From Warburgia ugandensis (taxonomy: Eukaryota > Streptophyta > Magnoliopsida > Canellales > Canellaceae): 64,000 nucleotides of DNA. The stretch is from assembly GCA_035236585.1 (NCBI GenBank), contig CP141138.1:25617437-25681436 (forward strand), in the 5' to 3' direction. The translations under genes were made by a program, and so were the position numbers. Positions within the stretch are counted from its first letter, which is position 1, and each line of letters opens with the position of its first letter. This document shows positions 63,868 to 64,000 of this stretch, in pieces. Under the pieces are notes generated by a model that was not told the DNA's origin, searched no databases, and saw nothing but the letters and a program-made list of their open reading frames with translations.

Positions 63868-64000
63868 CATTAAATGACTTTAAAAGTTTTATACTTTTTA
63901 AGTCATTTAGTAAAAAACGACTTCAAAAATCAATAACTTTTAAAGTCATTTTACATAAGTGACTTTAAAAGTACCACGAAAAATTTGGCGAGAATATTAT
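63868..64000. repeat. GACTTTAAAAGTC palindrome array, continues past the window
   Basis: Words AAATGACTTTAAAAGTTTTA, AAGTCATTTAGTAAAAAACG, AACTTTTAAAGTCATTTTAC and GTGACTTTAAAAGTACC repeat the array type of 1-1300. It ends at the window edge. Confidence 0.65.

Overview
The window is plant nuclear DNA, almost certainly from a flowering plant that is not a grass. The evidence is canonical GT-AG introns, two Au-type SINEs, a Tork/Tnt1-like Copia retrotransposon, Athila/Tat- and Tekay-like Gypsy remains, a plant-type hAT transposase, an En/Spm-type (Ptta) transposon gene with a Ulp1 protease domain, and long (CT)n/(GA)n microsatellites. There are no prokaryotic features. I found no intact, confidently named host gene. 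Most of the window is layered, decayed transposable elements.

Layout. 1-1300 holds two arrays of short palindromes built on GACTTTAAAAGTC; a third begins at about 63868, so the window starts and ends in the same repeat type. 4365-7078 looks like a long Gypsy LTR in minus orientation. 7079-11519 is AT-rich intergenic DNA with a (CT)n tract. 11520-24902 is the most interesting part: a 13,367-bp element with hAT-type TIRs (TAGGGGTGGCAA / TAGGGGCGACAA) and a perfect 8-bp target duplication, CATGGAAA. It contains two separate gene cassettes, each flanked by arrays of TATAGGACGGTT...AACCGTCCTATA palindromes (29 units in four arrays). The left cassette is a degraded hAT transposase on the minus strand. 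The right cassette is a 13-exon En/Spm-type gene (plant transposase domain plus Ulp1 protease) on the plus strand, with stops, frameshifts and lost catalytic Asp and Cys. 24932-45346 has the character of gene space or intergenic DNA: two Au SINEs, two RNase H-like fragments, several local tandem duplications, a 50-bp minisatellite and one unrecognised three-exon coding fragment (34724-35329).

45347-50618 is a complete but dead Copia element with LTRs, a Met-tRNA primer site, a polypurine tract and gag-PR-IN-RT-RH remains. It appears to be inserted into older repeat DNA. A Gypsy-like LTR end lies at about 52631. 53053-58870 is a Tekay/Del-like element with long LTRs (TGTAATAACC start) and a decayed interior. 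60500-62980 is a minus-strand Athila/Tat-type gag with a mutated tRNA-Asp primer site, and its LTR continues rightwards.

How the parts may work together. Within the 13.4-kb element, the hAT ends define what moved. The palindrome arms are conserved between arrays while the loops are array-specific. This suggests that the arms are, or were, binding sites for a transposon-encoded protein. The En/Spm-type protein is a candidate, by analogy with TNPA binding to subterminal repeats, but that is inference. All transposon genes seen here are pseudogenes, and the dominant damage is of the C-to-T / G-to-A kind expected from long-term cytosine methylation.
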